NCBI GenBank assembly: GCA_004555865.1
Contig: SFJO01000018.1
Coordinates: 18,441 to 82,440, forward strand
DNA from: Oscillospiraceae bacterium
GTDB taxonomy: Bacteria; Bacillota; Clostridia; Oscillospirales; Ruminococcaceae
DNA: 64,000 bases
Direction: 5' to 3'
This document shows positions 33,082-43,134 of the stretch, one piece after another. Below the pieces are notes generated by a model. That model did no database searches, was not told where the DNA came from, and saw nothing but the letters and a program-made list of their open reading frames with translations. A program made the position numbers and the translations under genes. Each line of letters starts with the position of its first letter. Position 1 is the stretch's first letter.

Positions 33082-35451
33082 TCAGGCACCCAACACCTGC
33101 TTGGCCACATCGGCGCTCGCTTTGGCATCCTTCACATAGAAGTCTGCCCCGATCTCCTTGGCATAATCCGGGGTCAGCACCGCGCCGCCCACCATGACCT
33201 TACAGGGCAGGCCTGCGGTGTGCAGTTGCTCGATGGTCTGAGCCATGCTGGGCAGCGTAGTGGTCATCAGTGCCGAAAGACCCACCAGCTGTGCCCCGGT
33301 GCTGCGCACGGTCTCCACCACCTTTTCCGGCGGCACATCGCGGCCCAGGTCCGTCACGTCATAGCCGTAATTTTCCAAAATCACCTTCACGATGTTCTTG
33401 CCGATGTCGTGAATGTCGCCCTTCACCGTAGCCACCACGATTTTGCCGCGGCTCGGCCCTGCCTGCCCGGTTTGGGCAATGGCGTCCTTCACCACTTCAA
33501 AGGCGCTCTGGGCCGCGGCCGCTGCCTGAAGCAGCTGCGGCAGGAACAGTGTGCCCTTTTCAAAGCCTGCACCCACGCGGTCCAGCGCCGGAATCAGCAC
33601 CTCATTCACCAACTCCAGGGGCTGCTTATTCTTGAGCATTTCCCGGGCGGCCTGAGCGGCTTCCGCTTTCAGGCCCTGCTCCACCGCCGTGCCCAGCTGG
33701 GGCACATGGGCCGAGGAAGCCGCCGGAGCAGCCGTGCGCCCGGCATACCGTGCGATGTAATCGGTGCTCTGCTTATCCCGGTTGGTCAAAACGCGGAACG
33801 CCGAGACCGCCGCCATCATCTCCTCCAGATTCGGGTTGATGATGGGCAGATCCAGCCCGTGCATCATGGCAAGGGTCAAAAAGGCCGTGTTCAAATACGG
33901 GCGGCAGGGCAGGCCAAAGCTGATGTTGGAAACGCCCAGCACCGTGTGAACGCCCAGTTCTTCCTTGCAGATTTTCAGCGCACGGAGCGTCTCCATCACA
34001 TCCTCCTGCTGGGCGCTGGCCGTCAGGGTCAGGCAGTCGATGTAAATATCCTCATTGGGAATGCCTGCCGCCAAAGCCGCCTGCTGAATGCGCCGGGCCA
34101 CCTCCACGCGCTGTTCGGCCTTCTTTGGGATGCCGTTCTCGTCCAGGGTCAAGCCGATCACCGCTGCGCCGTACTTTTTGCAGAGCGGGAGGATCGCGTC
34201 CAGCACCTTCTGTTCGCCGTTTACCGAGTTCACGATGGGCTTGCCGTTGTACACGCGCAGGCCACGCTCCAGCGCTTCCGGCTTGGTGCTGTCCAGCTGC
34301 AGGGGCAGATCCACCACCGACTGAATGGCCTTCACTGCCATCTCCATCATGGCCGGCTCATCCACGCCGGGCAGGCCCACGTTCACGTCCAGCACCTTGG
34401 CCCCGGCGTTCATCTGCTCCACCGCCTGGGTCAGGATGTAATCCATGTCGCCGTCCCGCAGTGCCTGCTGGAAGCGCTTTTTGCCGGTGGGGTTGATGCG
34501 TTCGCCCACAACGGTCACGTCGTTCACCTCAACCGGCTTCACCGGTGTGCACAGCCAGCTGCGCGGCGTTGCGCTGCGCACCGCCGGGGCTTCGCCCCCA
34601 AAGCTCTGCTTCAGCAGGCGGATGAACTCCGGCGTGGTGCCGCAGCAGCCGCCCAGCATGGAGATTCCCAGCTGCTTATAGGGCTGCATCTGGCGGCAAT
34701 ATTCCTCCGGCGTAATGTCGTAGCCGCTGCCGTCTGCCCGAGGCAGGCCTGCATTGGGCTTTACAAACACCGGGACCTCCGGCCGAGCCGCTTCGCACAG
34801 GGCTTTGGCCATGGGATAGATTTCCGCAGGGCCGAGCGAGCAGTTGATGCCCACGGCGTCTGCCCCAAGGCCCACCGCGGTGGCGGCAAAGCTCTCCACA
34901 GTGCAGCCGGTAAAGCTGCGGCCATTGGCCTCAAACGTCATGGAAACCATCACCGGCAGACGGCTGTTTTCCTTTGCCGCCAGCAGCGCCGCCTTTACTT
35001 CGTAAAGGTCGGTCATGGTCTCCAATACAATCACGTCCGCCTTGTCGGCGCAGGCCCGCATGATCTGCGCAAAGTACTCGTAGGCATCCTCAAACCGCAG
35101 GGTCCCGGCAGGCTCCAGGAGTTCGCCCAAGGGGCCCACATCCAGCGCCACAAGCGCCCCGGCAGGCTCAGCCGCCCTGCGTGCGCACTCCAGCGCCGCA
35201 GGCACCAGCTCTTCCACCGTATGGCCGGTTCCCTCCAGCTTTTTCGCCGAAGCGCCGAAGGTATTGGCATACACAATGTCGCTGCCCGCTTCAATGTAAG
35301 CGGCATGAATGGAGGTCAGCAGCTCCGGCCGGGTAATCGCCAGCAGCTCCGGCCGTTCTCCCAGCGGCAGCCCTGCCGCCTGAAGCATCGTGCCCATGCC
35401 GCCATCCAGAAAGACATACTGTTTCCGCTCAAAAATATCACGAATCTGCAC
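33082..35451 (-). CDS. metH: Cobalamin-dependent methionine synthase, three-domain form
   Basis: The 789-residue enzyme transfers the methyl group of methyltetrahydrofolate via cobalamin to homocysteine. Visible domains: homocysteine-binding (about residues 1-290, zinc ligands in VGINCS and GGCCGTTPEF), pterin-binding (about 310-570, VVGERINPTGKK), cap and B12-binding (about 590-789, with KGDIHDIGKN supplying the lower-axial His). The C-terminal reactivation domain of E. coli-type MetH is absent; it is encoded by the adjacent upstream gene. The start is GTG at 35451, overlapping that gene by 14 nt. Confidence 0.95.
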   Translation of the reverse strand: MQIRDIFERKQYVFLDGGMGTMLQAAGLPLGERPELLAITRPELLTSIHAAYIEAGSDIVYANTFGASAKKLEGTGHTVEELVPAALECARRAAEPAGALVALDVGPLGELLEPAGTLRFEDAYEYFAQIMRACADKADVIVLETMTDLYEVKAALLAAKENSRLPVMVSMTFEANGRSFTGCTVESFAATAVGLGADAVGINCSLGPAEIYPMAKALCEAARPEVPVFVKPNAGLPRADGSGYDITPEEYCRQMQPYKQLGISMLGGCCGTTPEFIRLLKQSFGGEAPAVRSATPRSWLCTPVKPVEVNDVTVVGERINPTGKKRFQQALRDGDMDYILTQAVEQMNAGAKVLDVNVGLPGVDEPAMMEMAVKAIQSVVDLPLQLDSTKPEALERGLRVYNGKPIVNSVNGEQKVLDAILPLCKKYGAAVIGLTLDENGIPKKAEQRVEVARRIQQAALAAGIPNEDIYIDCLTLTASAQQEDVMETLRALKICKEELGVHTVLGVSNISFGLPCRPYLNTAFLTLAMMHGLDLPIINPNLEEMMAAVSAFRVLTNRDKQSTDYIARYAGRTAAPAASSAHVPQLGTAVEQGLKAEAAQAAREMLKNKQPLELVNEVLIPALDRVGAGFEKGTLFLPQLLQAAAAAQSAFEVVKDAIAQTGQAGPSRGKIVVATVKGDIHDIGKNIVKVILENYGYDVTDLGRDVPPEKVVETVRSTGAQLVGLSALMTTTLPSMAQTIEQLHTAGLPCKVMVGGAVLTPDYAKEIGADFYVKDAKASADVAKQVLGA

Positions 35452-36100
35452 AGGTGGTTCCTCGTTTCCGATACCCGCAGGTATCCCTTAATACACAATG
35501 GCCACAGCCAGCCAACCGCCCCTTTACAGGGTGGTCCGCCACGCCCAAAGCGGCCGTTACGCTCTTTCGCGGGGCCATCAGATAACTGGCGCTCACGCCA
35601 AGGCCAATGGCCCGCCCGGTATCCAGCACGCGGCACAGGTCCGCCTGAACCGGCAGCGGCCAGTTCCCGTAGCCAGGGGAATATCGGCCTGTCATATACC
35701 AATGCTCTTTGGCCAGCTGGCTGCGGATGTGCGCTTCCAGCAAATCCGCCATTTGGTCCACCAGCACACTGGCCGCCGCGTCTGCCGCCGTTGCAAGGGC
35801 AACATCGGTTGCACTGTACCGGCGCAGAAGGCGCTCAACTTCGGCCCCCAGCGTAACCGCCATCAGCACCAGCCGGCTGCAGCCCTCCAGATGGCGGGCA
35901 ATGTCCCCCTCATCCAGCAGCAGCGACGCCGGTGCCTGCTCGCGGGGCAGAATGCGCCATACGCCCCGGGGCTGGGCCGCCGCCAGCAAATCCGCCTCGC
36001 AGCGGTCCAGCAGATCATCCGCCGCCGGGCTGTTTTCCGGGCAGGCCAGATACCGGTAGATTTCCTTTCGGCGCAGGGCGGAAGGCTTTTCCAGCTGCAT
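35438..36100 (-). CDS. Free-standing MetH reactivation-domain protein
   Basis: A 220-residue protein sits between metF and metH. It shows the MetH activation-domain style: LMAVTLGAEVERLLRRY near residue 75, YSPGYGNWPLPVQADLC near residue 140 (the SAM/cobalamin-contact region, compare the YSPGY stretch of MetH) and a cysteine-rich end, GCGHCVLRDTCGY. Such proteins re-methylate oxidised cob(II)alamin with SAM and a reductant in organisms whose MetH lacks the domain. It starts five nt after metF ends and overlaps metH. Assignment rests on family features plus context. Confidence 0.82.
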   Translation of the reverse strand: MQLEKPSALRRKEIYRYLACPENSPAADDLLDRCEADLLAAAQPRGVWRILPREQAPASLLLDEGDIARHLEGCSRLVLMAVTLGAEVERLLRRYSATDVALATAADAAASVLVDQMADLLEAHIRSQLAKEHWYMTGRYSPGYGNWPLPVQADLCRVLDTGRAIGLGVSASYLMAPRKSVTAALGVADHPVKGRLAGCGHCVLRDTCGYRKRGTTCADS

Positions 36101-36104
36101 CGGC

Positions 36105-36980
36105 TCAGTTCTCCGCCGGCAGCAGATCCCGAATGCCGTCGTACACCTTAGCGGCAACCGTGGGATTGTTCATCACATACAGATGTACGCCGTCTGCACC
36201 GCCCTCGATCAGGTCACGTATCTGCTCCACGGCATATTCGATGCCCGCCTCAAACAGGCTGGCCTCGTCATCCTGCCAACGGCTGATCATTTTGGTAAAC
36301 TTGGGAGGCAGGCTGGCGCTGGAAAGCGACACCGTGCGCTCCACCTGCTGCTTCTTCACAATGGGCATCACACCGGCGGAAACCGGCAGGTCCACACCGG
36401 TCCGGCGTGCCACATTCAGGAAGCGGTAATAATGCAGGTTGTCAAAGAACAGCTGCGTGATCAGGTGGCTGACCCCTGCCTCCTGCTTCAGGCGCAGGTT
36501 GGCCACGTCTTCGGCCAGAGTCGCACTCTCCACGTGGCCCTCGGGATAGCAGGCACCGGAAAGTCCGAAGCTGCCGTAATTGGCCCGGATGAATGCGGCC
36601 AGGTCACTGGCATGGGCAAAGCTCTTGCTCTCCGGGCGCAGCGGGCTGCGATCGCCGCGCAGGGTCAGGATGTTCTGCACCCCGGCCGCAAACAACTCGT
36701 CCAGCACCGGGCGAATGGTATCCTGCTCATTGCCCATGCAGATCAGATGCGCCAGCGGCTCCACGCCCAGTTCGTTCTTCAAAAAGGACGCCAGCTCGCA
36801 GGTGGATACGCCGCCCGCCGAACCGCCGGCACCGTAGGTCACACTCACGAAGTCCGGCTTCAGCTGGGCCATCTGCCGCAGAGAGGCCTGCAGCTTTTCA
36901 TAGCCCACCGTCTGCTTCGGGGGGAATACTTCCATGGAGAACACACAGGGCTTCTGCGCAAACAACTGGCGAATGTACAT
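36105..36980 (-). CDS. metF: Methylenetetrahydrofolate reductase
   Basis: MetF reduces 5,10-methylene-THF to 5-methyl-THF, the methyl donor for MetH. The 291-residue flavoprotein shows FSMEVFPPKQ at the N-terminus (catalytic Glu), FVSVTYGAGGS, LTLRGD near residue 105 and a GVSHLITQLFFD stretch. GAGGAG lies before ATG 36980. It heads metF-activation protein-metH, so methyl-donor synthesis, use and cofactor repair are made from one transcript. A weak promoter (TAGACT-17-TATGAT) lies near 37067-37095. Confidence 0.95.
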   Translation of the reverse strand: MYIRQLFAQKPCVFSMEVFPPKQTVGYEKLQASLRQMAQLKPDFVSVTYGAGGSAGGVSTCELASFLKNELGVEPLAHLICMGNEQDTIRPVLDELFAAGVQNILTLRGDRSPLRPESKSFAHASDLAAFIRANYGSFGLSGACYPEGHVESATLAEDVANLRLKQEAGVSHLITQLFFDNLHYYRFLNVARRTGVDLPVSAGVMPIVKKQQVERTVSLSSASLPPKFTKMISRWQDDEASLFEAGIEYAVEQIRDLIEGGADGVHLYVMNNPTVAAKVYDGIRDLLPAEN

Positions 36981-37151
36981 ACGTTCGACTCCTCATCATT
37001 TATTTTTCTGACGGTTCTGGCCTGCGCCTCACGCGGGCCGACCATGATTTTGCTTCACTTCACCATCATACAGTATCCGGGCGAATAAGTCTACCCGTTT
37101 ACTAGGGATATTCCCCCGGATGCTCCGGCCTTCACCGCGCACAATCGGGCG

Positions 37152-38162
37152 TCAAGCCGCCTCGTCGGCGCCACTCACCCAGGTGTTCAGGCTTTGTCCG
37201 TCGGCCGCAGGCGCCACCAGAAGAATTCCCTGCTCGTCCGTGCGCAGGATCTGCGCCCCCAGCATCTGAAACCGCGCCATGGGGCCCTGGTGCGGGTGGC
37301 CGTAATCGTTGTCTTTTCCGCAGCTGATCAGCACCACCTTGGGCATTACCTGCGCCAGGAACTCCGACGTATTCGAGGTATCCGACCCGTGGTGTGCAGC
37401 CTTGAACACATCCGCCCGCAGATATTCACCGCTTGCCAGCAGCGCCTGTTCCACTTCCTTTTCGCCATCGCCGGTGTCCAGGAAGGAAAGCCCCGGCCCA
37501 TCGAATCGCAGCGCCGGCGAAAGCTGGTTCAGATTGTCCTTGGTCTCAACGCCCGCGCCGATCACTTCCAGTGTGCTGCTGCCGAACGTATACCGGTCGC
37601 CCACCTGGGCAACTTCCATGGGGATGTCCATCTCCTGGGCCTTGCGCAGCAGCTTTTCATAGGAAAACGAGGCGACCTTCTTGCACAGTTTGGAATTGGG
37701 CAGCAGCATCTCCTCCACCGGCACCTCATCCAGCAGGCGGCTTGCCCCGCCGATGTGATCCGCATGGGGATGGGTCAGAACCAGAAGCTCCAGCTTCTCC
37801 ACCCCGAGCCGGCCCAGCGCTGCAATCATTTCATCGGCGCTGGAGGAAGTGCCCGTATCAATCAGCGCATAATGCCCGCTGTCGCCGATCAGCACCGCAT
37901 CCCCCTGCCCCACATCCAGAGCGCACACAAACGGCCCGCTCTCCGGCAGTGCAATGCCGGAAGCCGGGGCCAGATCGGTCTGGTCCAACACTCCGTTCAG
38001 CCAGTCCTCCGGTGTTCCGAATGGAAGGTCCACGCCGGTGTCCATCGCCGGCCAGAAAATCGAAATCAGCACCAGCGCCGTGAGGATGCCGCCGATCAGA
38101 TTGCGAATGGTTTTCAGCGTTTTTTGCGCTTTGCGCTTGTATTTCTTGAACGATCTTGCCAT
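37152..38162 (-). CDS. Membrane-anchored ComEC-like metallo-beta-lactamase-fold hydrolase
   Basis: A 336-residue protein has a basic N-terminus, one transmembrane segment near residues 20-42 and an extracytoplasmic metallo-hydrolase domain. The domain has DVGQGDAVLI, THPHADHIGG (H-x-H-x-D-H zinc site), LDTGDG and AAHHGSDTS, matching the C-terminal domain of ComEC and its stand-alone relatives. Those domains may degrade the non-transported DNA strand or other phosphodiesters. It overlaps the 3' end of the ygiQ-like gene by 49 nt and has no good ribosome site, suggesting coupling. No ComEC channel is present in the window. Confidence 0.82.
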   Translation of the reverse strand: MARSFKKYKRKAQKTLKTIRNLIGGILTALVLISIFWPAMDTGVDLPFGTPEDWLNGVLDQTDLAPASGIALPESGPFVCALDVGQGDAVLIGDSGHYALIDTGTSSSADEMIAALGRLGVEKLELLVLTHPHADHIGGASRLLDEVPVEEMLLPNSKLCKKVASFSYEKLLRKAQEMDIPMEVAQVGDRYTFGSSTLEVIGAGVETKDNLNQLSPALRFDGPGLSFLDTGDGEKEVEQALLASGEYLRADVFKAAHHGSDTSNTSEFLAQVMPKVVLISCGKDNDYGHPHQGPMARFQMLGAQILRTDEQGILLVAPAADGQSLNTWVSGADEAA

Positions 38163-40093
38163 TTTTCCGTCCGATCATTTCCTTGTCTTGTACCGGCGGC
38201 CGCCTTTGCCGTGCGGCTCTTTCCAGGGCGGGAATTGGGCACCAGCCGCTGGGGCTGCATTGCCTCCGTGCGCAGCTGCGGCCGTTTTGCGTGGGCCTGC
38301 CGGGCCGCGGCCGGCACCAGCTGCGGAATCAGATCTTCCCGATGCGTCAGCTTCAGCGCTTTGACCACGCGGGCAGCATTTTTCGGCTCATAGTACTGCA
38401 AAAGCGCCCGCTGCATTGCCTTGCCCTCCGCCGTCTTTTCCACAAACACCGGCTTCAGGGTGTACGGGTCCAGCTCCGTGTAGAACATACAGGTAGAAAC
38501 CGTGCCCGGCGTGGGGTAAAAGTCCTGAACCTGCTCCGGCTTCATCCGGTTTTTGTGCAGATACTCCGCCAGAATGACAGCATCCTTCAGCGTACTGCCC
38601 GGATGGCTGCTCATCAGATACGGCACCAGATACTGCTTTTTGCCCGCCTGTTTGGTCAGTTCATAAAAACGGGCCTTGAACTTATCAAATACCTCAATGG
38701 GCGGCTTGCCCATATAGGCCAGCGTATTGGGGGCGCAGTGCTCCGGCGCAACCTTCAGCTGGCCGGAAATATGGTATTTCACCAGTTCTTTAAAGAAGGT
38801 CTCATCCTTATCCAAAATCAGATAATCGTAGCGAATGCCGCTGCGAATGAACACCTTCTTCACGCCGGGAATGGCCCGCAGCCGCCGAAGGATCGAGAGA
38901 TAATCGCTGTGATCCACAATCAGATGCGGGCAGGGGGACGGTGCCAGGCATTTTTTGCCGCCCTGGCACATGCCACGGGTCATCTGCTCTTTGCAGCTGA
39001 TGACCCGGAAGTTTGCGGTGGGACCGCCCACATCGTGGATGTACCCCTTAAATCCGGGGGAAGCGGCAATGCGCTCGCCCTCTTCCACAATGCTGTCGGC
39101 ACTGCGGCTGGTCACCCGCCGCCCCTGGTGAAGGGCAATGGCGCAGAAATTGCAGCCGCCGTAGCAGCCGCGGTTCTGCATGATGGAAAACTCCACCTCT
39201 TCCAGGCCGGGCACACCGCCCACTGCGTCGTAGCTGGGATGGGAACGGCGGGTAAACGGCAGGTCAAACACTTTGTCCAGCTCCAGCCGGTTCAGGGGCT
39301 TTGCGGGCGGATTCTGCACCAGATACCGCTCCCGCTGCTTCTGCACCACCGGCTGCCCGGTCACACTGTCCTGCTGGTCCATCTGGATGCGGCAGGCCTT
39401 GGCGTAGGCCACCTTGTCGGTGCTCACCCGGGCAAACCCGGCGCATTCCACATAGCGGGCGGGCAGCCCGGCAAAGTCCGTCATGTAGCAGGTACCCGGC
39501 AGGTCGGTGATGGTGGAAATGCTCTCCCCGGCCGCCAGCCGGTTGGCAATGGCCACCGCCTGCCGCTCGCCCATGCCAAAGCTGACCAGATCCGCGCCGG
39601 AATCCTCCACAATGCTGGGCAGCACCGTGTCCATCCAGTAATCGTAATGGGCAAACCGCCGCAGCGAAGCCTCCAACCCGCCCAAAATTACCGGGCAGTC
39701 CGGATAGGCCTCCTTGGCCAGATGGGTGTACACGGTGGCGCAGCGGTCCGGCCGTTTTCCGGGCTTTCCGCCGGGGGTATACTCATCCACCGAGCGGGGC
39801 TGCTTGGCCACCGTATAGCGCGCTACCATACTGTCCACATTGCCGCCGCCGATCATAAAGGCATACTTGGGGCGGCCGTATTCTTTGAAGCTCTCACAGG
39901 TGGTGAAATCCGGCTGGCTGATGTAGCCCACCCGATAGCCCTCTGCCTCCAGCACACGGCCGATGATGGCCGGGCCAAAGCTGGGATGATCCACATAGGC
40001 GTCACCGATCACCAGCACAAAATCCAGCTGATCCCAGCCGCGGGCCTCCATATCCGCCCGGCCCAGGGGCAGAAACTCATGATACAATTCCAT
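38114..40093 (-). CDS. YgiQ-family radical SAM protein
   Basis: A 659-residue protein carries the B12-independent radical SAM core of the YgiQ (UPF0313) family, with the cluster motif RGCYGGCNFCAIALHQG near residue 310. An N-terminal domain (VLVIGDAYVDHPSFGPAIIGRVLE) and a basic C-terminal tail (about the last 60 residues, Arg/Lys/Ala-rich) are typical. The biochemical role of the family is not established. AAAGGAG precedes ATG 40093, 24 nt after ftsK ends; the tail overlaps the downstream hydrolase gene. Confidence 0.88.
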   Translation of the reverse strand: MELYHEFLPLGRADMEARGWDQLDFVLVIGDAYVDHPSFGPAIIGRVLEAEGYRVGYISQPDFTTCESFKEYGRPKYAFMIGGGNVDSMVARYTVAKQPRSVDEYTPGGKPGKRPDRCATVYTHLAKEAYPDCPVILGGLEASLRRFAHYDYWMDTVLPSIVEDSGADLVSFGMGERQAVAIANRLAAGESISTITDLPGTCYMTDFAGLPARYVECAGFARVSTDKVAYAKACRIQMDQQDSVTGQPVVQKQRERYLVQNPPAKPLNRLELDKVFDLPFTRRSHPSYDAVGGVPGLEEVEFSIMQNRGCYGGCNFCAIALHQGRRVTSRSADSIVEEGERIAASPGFKGYIHDVGGPTANFRVISCKEQMTRGMCQGGKKCLAPSPCPHLIVDHSDYLSILRRLRAIPGVKKVFIRSGIRYDYLILDKDETFFKELVKYHISGQLKVAPEHCAPNTLAYMGKPPIEVFDKFKARFYELTKQAGKKQYLVPYLMSSHPGSTLKDAVILAEYLHKNRMKPEQVQDFYPTPGTVSTCMFYTELDPYTLKPVFVEKTAEGKAMQRALLQYYEPKNAARVVKALKLTHREDLIPQLVPAAARQAHAKRPQLRTEAMQPQRLVPNSRPGKSRTAKAAAGTRQGNDRTEKWQDRSRNTSAKRKKR

Positions 40094-40116
40094 TGGCTGC
40101 TCCTTTGTTTTCCGGC

Positions 40117-42783
40117 TCAAATCTCTTCCGGCACCGGGTTCTCAGCCCGCGCACACATCTCCAGCCACTGGGTGCGGCTAATGAGCACCTGCCGGGGCTT
40201 GGCCCCTTCATACGGCCCAATGATGTGCATCTGTTCCATCTCGTCCATAATGCGGGCCGCCCGCGCATAGCCCAGCTTGCAGCGCCGCTGCAGCAGGCTG
40301 GTGGAGGCCTGCCCAGCGTCAATAACCACTTCCACGGCATTTTTCAGCATGGGGTCGTGGCCACCGCCCTCGCCGTCGCCGTCGCCGCTGTCGCTGCTCT
40401 TTTCCTGCGCGGCGCACTTTTCCATCTGGGCGATCATTTCTTCGTTGTACTGGGCGCTGTTGTCCTTCTTGATGTAGTTCAGTACGGCGGTAATCTCTTC
40501 GTCCTCCACCAGCGTACCCTGCACGCGCACCGGTTTGGAAGCACCCACCGGCATGAACAGCATATCGCCCTTGCCCAGCAGCTTTTCAGCCCCGGCGCCA
40601 TCCAGAATGGTACGGCTGTCCACCTGGCTGGCAACGGCAAAGGCAATTCGGCTGGGGATGTTGGCCTTGATCAGGCCGGTAATCACGTCCACGCTGGGGC
40701 GCTGGGTAGCCACAATCAGATGCATCCCCGCCGCACGCGCCTTTTGGGCAATGCGGCAGATGTAGTCCTCAACCTCTTTGCCCGCCACCATCATCAGGTC
40801 CGCCAGCTCGTCGATCACAATGGCAATGTAGGGCAGCTTTTCCATCTCGGGGTTGTCCTGCGCCATTTTGTTGAAGCTCTTAATGTCGCGCACGCCGGTT
40901 TCGGCAAACAGGTGGTACCGCCGTTCCATCTCGGCCACGGCACTGCCCAAAGCCCCCGCCGCCTTGCGCGGTTCGGTCACTACCGGCATCAACAGGTGGG
41001 GAATGCCGTTGTATTCCGCCAATTCCACAACCTTGGGATCAATCAGAATCAGCTTGACTTCCTCCGGCGAGGCCCGATACAAAAAGCTGATGATGATGCT
41101 GTTCACACAAACCGACTTACCGCTGCCGGTGCTGCCTGCAATCAGCAAATGGGGCATTTTGCACAGGTCCGCCACCTGCGGCATACCGGCAATGTCCTTG
41201 CCCAGGGCCAGCGTCAGCGGCGAAGCCGCCCGCTGGAATGCGCTGGATTCCAGAATCCCCCGAATGCCCACGCCGGATTTCACCTTGTTCGGCACCTCAA
41301 TGCCGACCGCGGGCTTGCCGGGGATGGGCGCTTCAATGCGCACCCCTGCGGCAGCCAGATTCAGGGCAATGTCATCCGCCAGATTGGTGATGCGGCTGAT
41401 CTTTACGCCGGCCAGGGGCTGCACTTCATAGCGGGTCACCGTGGGGCCGCGGCTGATATCCAGCACCCGGGTTTTCACGCCGAAGCTCTCCAGCGTGCTC
41501 ACCAGAGTGGCTGCGGTGCGTTTCAGTTCCTCTTCCACCGCCGTATCGTCCGTATGGGCCACCGGCTTCAGCAGGCCCATGGGGGGCAGGTGATACTCCG
41601 GCGCGGTCGGTTCTTCGTCGCCGTTTTTGTCATCCGGCAGCACCGCACCGGTGTCCTGTTGGGTTTTTGCGGTAGGCTCTACTGCCTGCCGGATCAAATG
41701 CGCCAGCTCATTCGGCGTGGCGGGTTCTGCTTCCGGCTCCGCAGGGCTCACCGAAACGGGTGTGGAGAAGTCCTCCTGAGGCTCGGGGTCTGCGGCCTGC
41801 GCAGCTTCGCCGCTCCGGGCTGCCTTCTCGCCGTCGTCCGGCTCATCGACCGTGCCGGTATCCGGCTGCAAATCCAGCAGGCTGCCGCCGCGGCCGAACA
41901 GCTCTTCCAACTCCGGCCGTTCTGGGTCCTCCGGCTCTTCATGGCGGGGCGGAAACATTCCAAATGTACCGCCCGGGCCCACCAGCGGTTCATCGGTTTG
42001 AGGCGTCTCGTCCAGATTGGTGTCGCTCTCCGGGTCCGGGCCAAGGTCAATATCCACCTGCGCTTTCCGGCGGTGAATGGGGATAACCGAGCGAATCAGC
42101 GGCTCAGGAGCCTCTTCCTCCTCGGCTTCCTCATAGTCGCCCTCCGCCTCCCGGGCGGCACGGCGTTCGGCCAGTTCTTCTCCCAGCTCTGCCTTTCGCA
42201 CAGCCAGCCATTCCGCAGCGCTCTGCCACAGGTCCGCCGGGCCGATTCCCGTAAACAGCATGACTCCCGCGGCAAACAGCACCGCCAAAATGATGTTGGC
42301 CGCCGGCCGCCCGCACAGCATCAGCAGGGTTCCGCCCAGAATCATACCCAGTACGCCGCCGCTGAATAGAGAGGTCTGCCCTGTACTGTACAGTGCCTGC
42401 ACCGCCTGTGCCAAGTCCATTCCGGCAATGTCCACGTTTGAAAACACCGTCAGCGTACCGCACAAGGTAATGAACAGCACCATGGTTTTTAGAATATCGT
42501 CCCAAATGGTGGTGTTCAGCACCAATAGCACGGCCCAGTATACCACAAACAGCCCCAGTGCATAGCCGCACGGGCCAAAGATTCCCATCAATGCGCCGCG
42601 GGCTGCAAGCCAGGGGGCACTTCCGTCCTTCACGAAGGCCAGTGCGGCCAGAAGGGCACCCACCACAAACAGAACCACACTGAGCTTCCGGCGCGTGTCG
42701 CGCACTTCCTGTTCCCGGTGCTTTTCCGCCGCGCTTTTGCGCTTGGCGGTGCTCTTTCCGTTTGAACGTTTTTGTGTGGCCAT
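40117..42783 (-). CDS. ftsK: DNA translocase FtsK/SpoIIIE
   Basis: An 888-residue septal DNA pump has four transmembrane segments near residues 30-170, a long acidic Pro/Glu-rich linker (about 190-390), then the motor: alpha/beta domain from GLLKPV, Walker A AGSTGSGKSVCVNS near residue 560, Walker B IVIDELADLMM, and a C-terminal gamma winged helix (LLQRRCKLGYARAARIMDEME). It moves chromosome ends through the closing septum and, in spore formers, into the forespore. Of two ATGs, 42783 has AGGGAG six nt upstream. Its promoter is at 42875-42904. Confidence 0.95.
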   Translation of the reverse strand: MATQKRSNGKSTAKRKSAAEKHREQEVRDTRRKLSVVLFVVGALLAALAFVKDGSAPWLAARGALMGIFGPCGYALGLFVVYWAVLLVLNTTIWDDILKTMVLFITLCGTLTVFSNVDIAGMDLAQAVQALYSTGQTSLFSGGVLGMILGGTLLMLCGRPAANIILAVLFAAGVMLFTGIGPADLWQSAAEWLAVRKAELGEELAERRAAREAEGDYEEAEEEEAPEPLIRSVIPIHRRKAQVDIDLGPDPESDTNLDETPQTDEPLVGPGGTFGMFPPRHEEPEDPERPELEELFGRGGSLLDLQPDTGTVDEPDDGEKAARSGEAAQAADPEPQEDFSTPVSVSPAEPEAEPATPNELAHLIRQAVEPTAKTQQDTGAVLPDDKNGDEEPTAPEYHLPPMGLLKPVAHTDDTAVEEELKRTAATLVSTLESFGVKTRVLDISRGPTVTRYEVQPLAGVKISRITNLADDIALNLAAAGVRIEAPIPGKPAVGIEVPNKVKSGVGIRGILESSAFQRAASPLTLALGKDIAGMPQVADLCKMPHLLIAGSTGSGKSVCVNSIIISFLYRASPEEVKLILIDPKVVELAEYNGIPHLLMPVVTEPRKAAGALGSAVAEMERRYHLFAETGVRDIKSFNKMAQDNPEMEKLPYIAIVIDELADLMMVAGKEVEDYICRIAQKARAAGMHLIVATQRPSVDVITGLIKANIPSRIAFAVASQVDSRTILDGAGAEKLLGKGDMLFMPVGASKPVRVQGTLVEDEEITAVLNYIKKDNSAQYNEEMIAQMEKCAAQEKSSDSGDGDGEGGGHDPMLKNAVEVVIDAGQASTSLLQRRCKLGYARAARIMDEMEQMHIIGPYEGAKPRQVLISRTQWLEMCARAENPVPEEI

Positions 42784-42874
42784 TTTCATCTCCCTATAAG
42801 TCCAAGCGCAATGCCGCAAACCCGGCTCTTGGGCCGCGGTTTCAAACAACGCGCACAAATCGTGATACTGTTTT

Positions 42875-42904
42875 ATTGTAACACCAAACAGACAATTTTT
42901 ACAA
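42875..42904 (-). promoter_or_regulatory. Promoter of ftsK
   Basis: Minus strand: -35 TTGTAA (42904-42899), 18-nt spacer, -10 TACAAT (42880-42875) with an extended TGT before it; about 85 nt of leader. In the rest of the 610-nt gap to the Fur-family gene I see only the regulatory elements listed separately. Confidence 0.65.
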
Positions 42905-43134
42905 GGCCTTTCCCCTGTGGTTTTTCGCATTCGAGTTTCCCGGCTCAGCCGCCCCTTGTTGGGGCCGGTTTCGGTCCGTCTGTGCATAGTTTCCGTGTGC
43001 AGGTTCCAGCTTTCAGCCGGGTTTCTGTGCCTTCCCTAAGTATAGGCCAGCTTCTCCGCGGAGGCTTTCCCGCTCATACCCTTATATGATTGACGCTGCT
43101 ATACAATCAGCTGAATTCCATTTCCTGCATAATT

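Noticed and set aside
33037..35856. A 939-codon plus-strand open frame opposite metH, and the similar 715-codon frame opposite fbp (25429-27576)
   Set aside because: Both are antisense shadows of well-identified genes; composition and lack of start signals rule them out.
36981..37095. SAM or similar riboswitch upstream of metF-metH
   Set aside because: The leader is only about 100 nt and lacks the conserved core of SAM or SAH riboswitches; only a GGCC/GGCC-type hairpin was seen.
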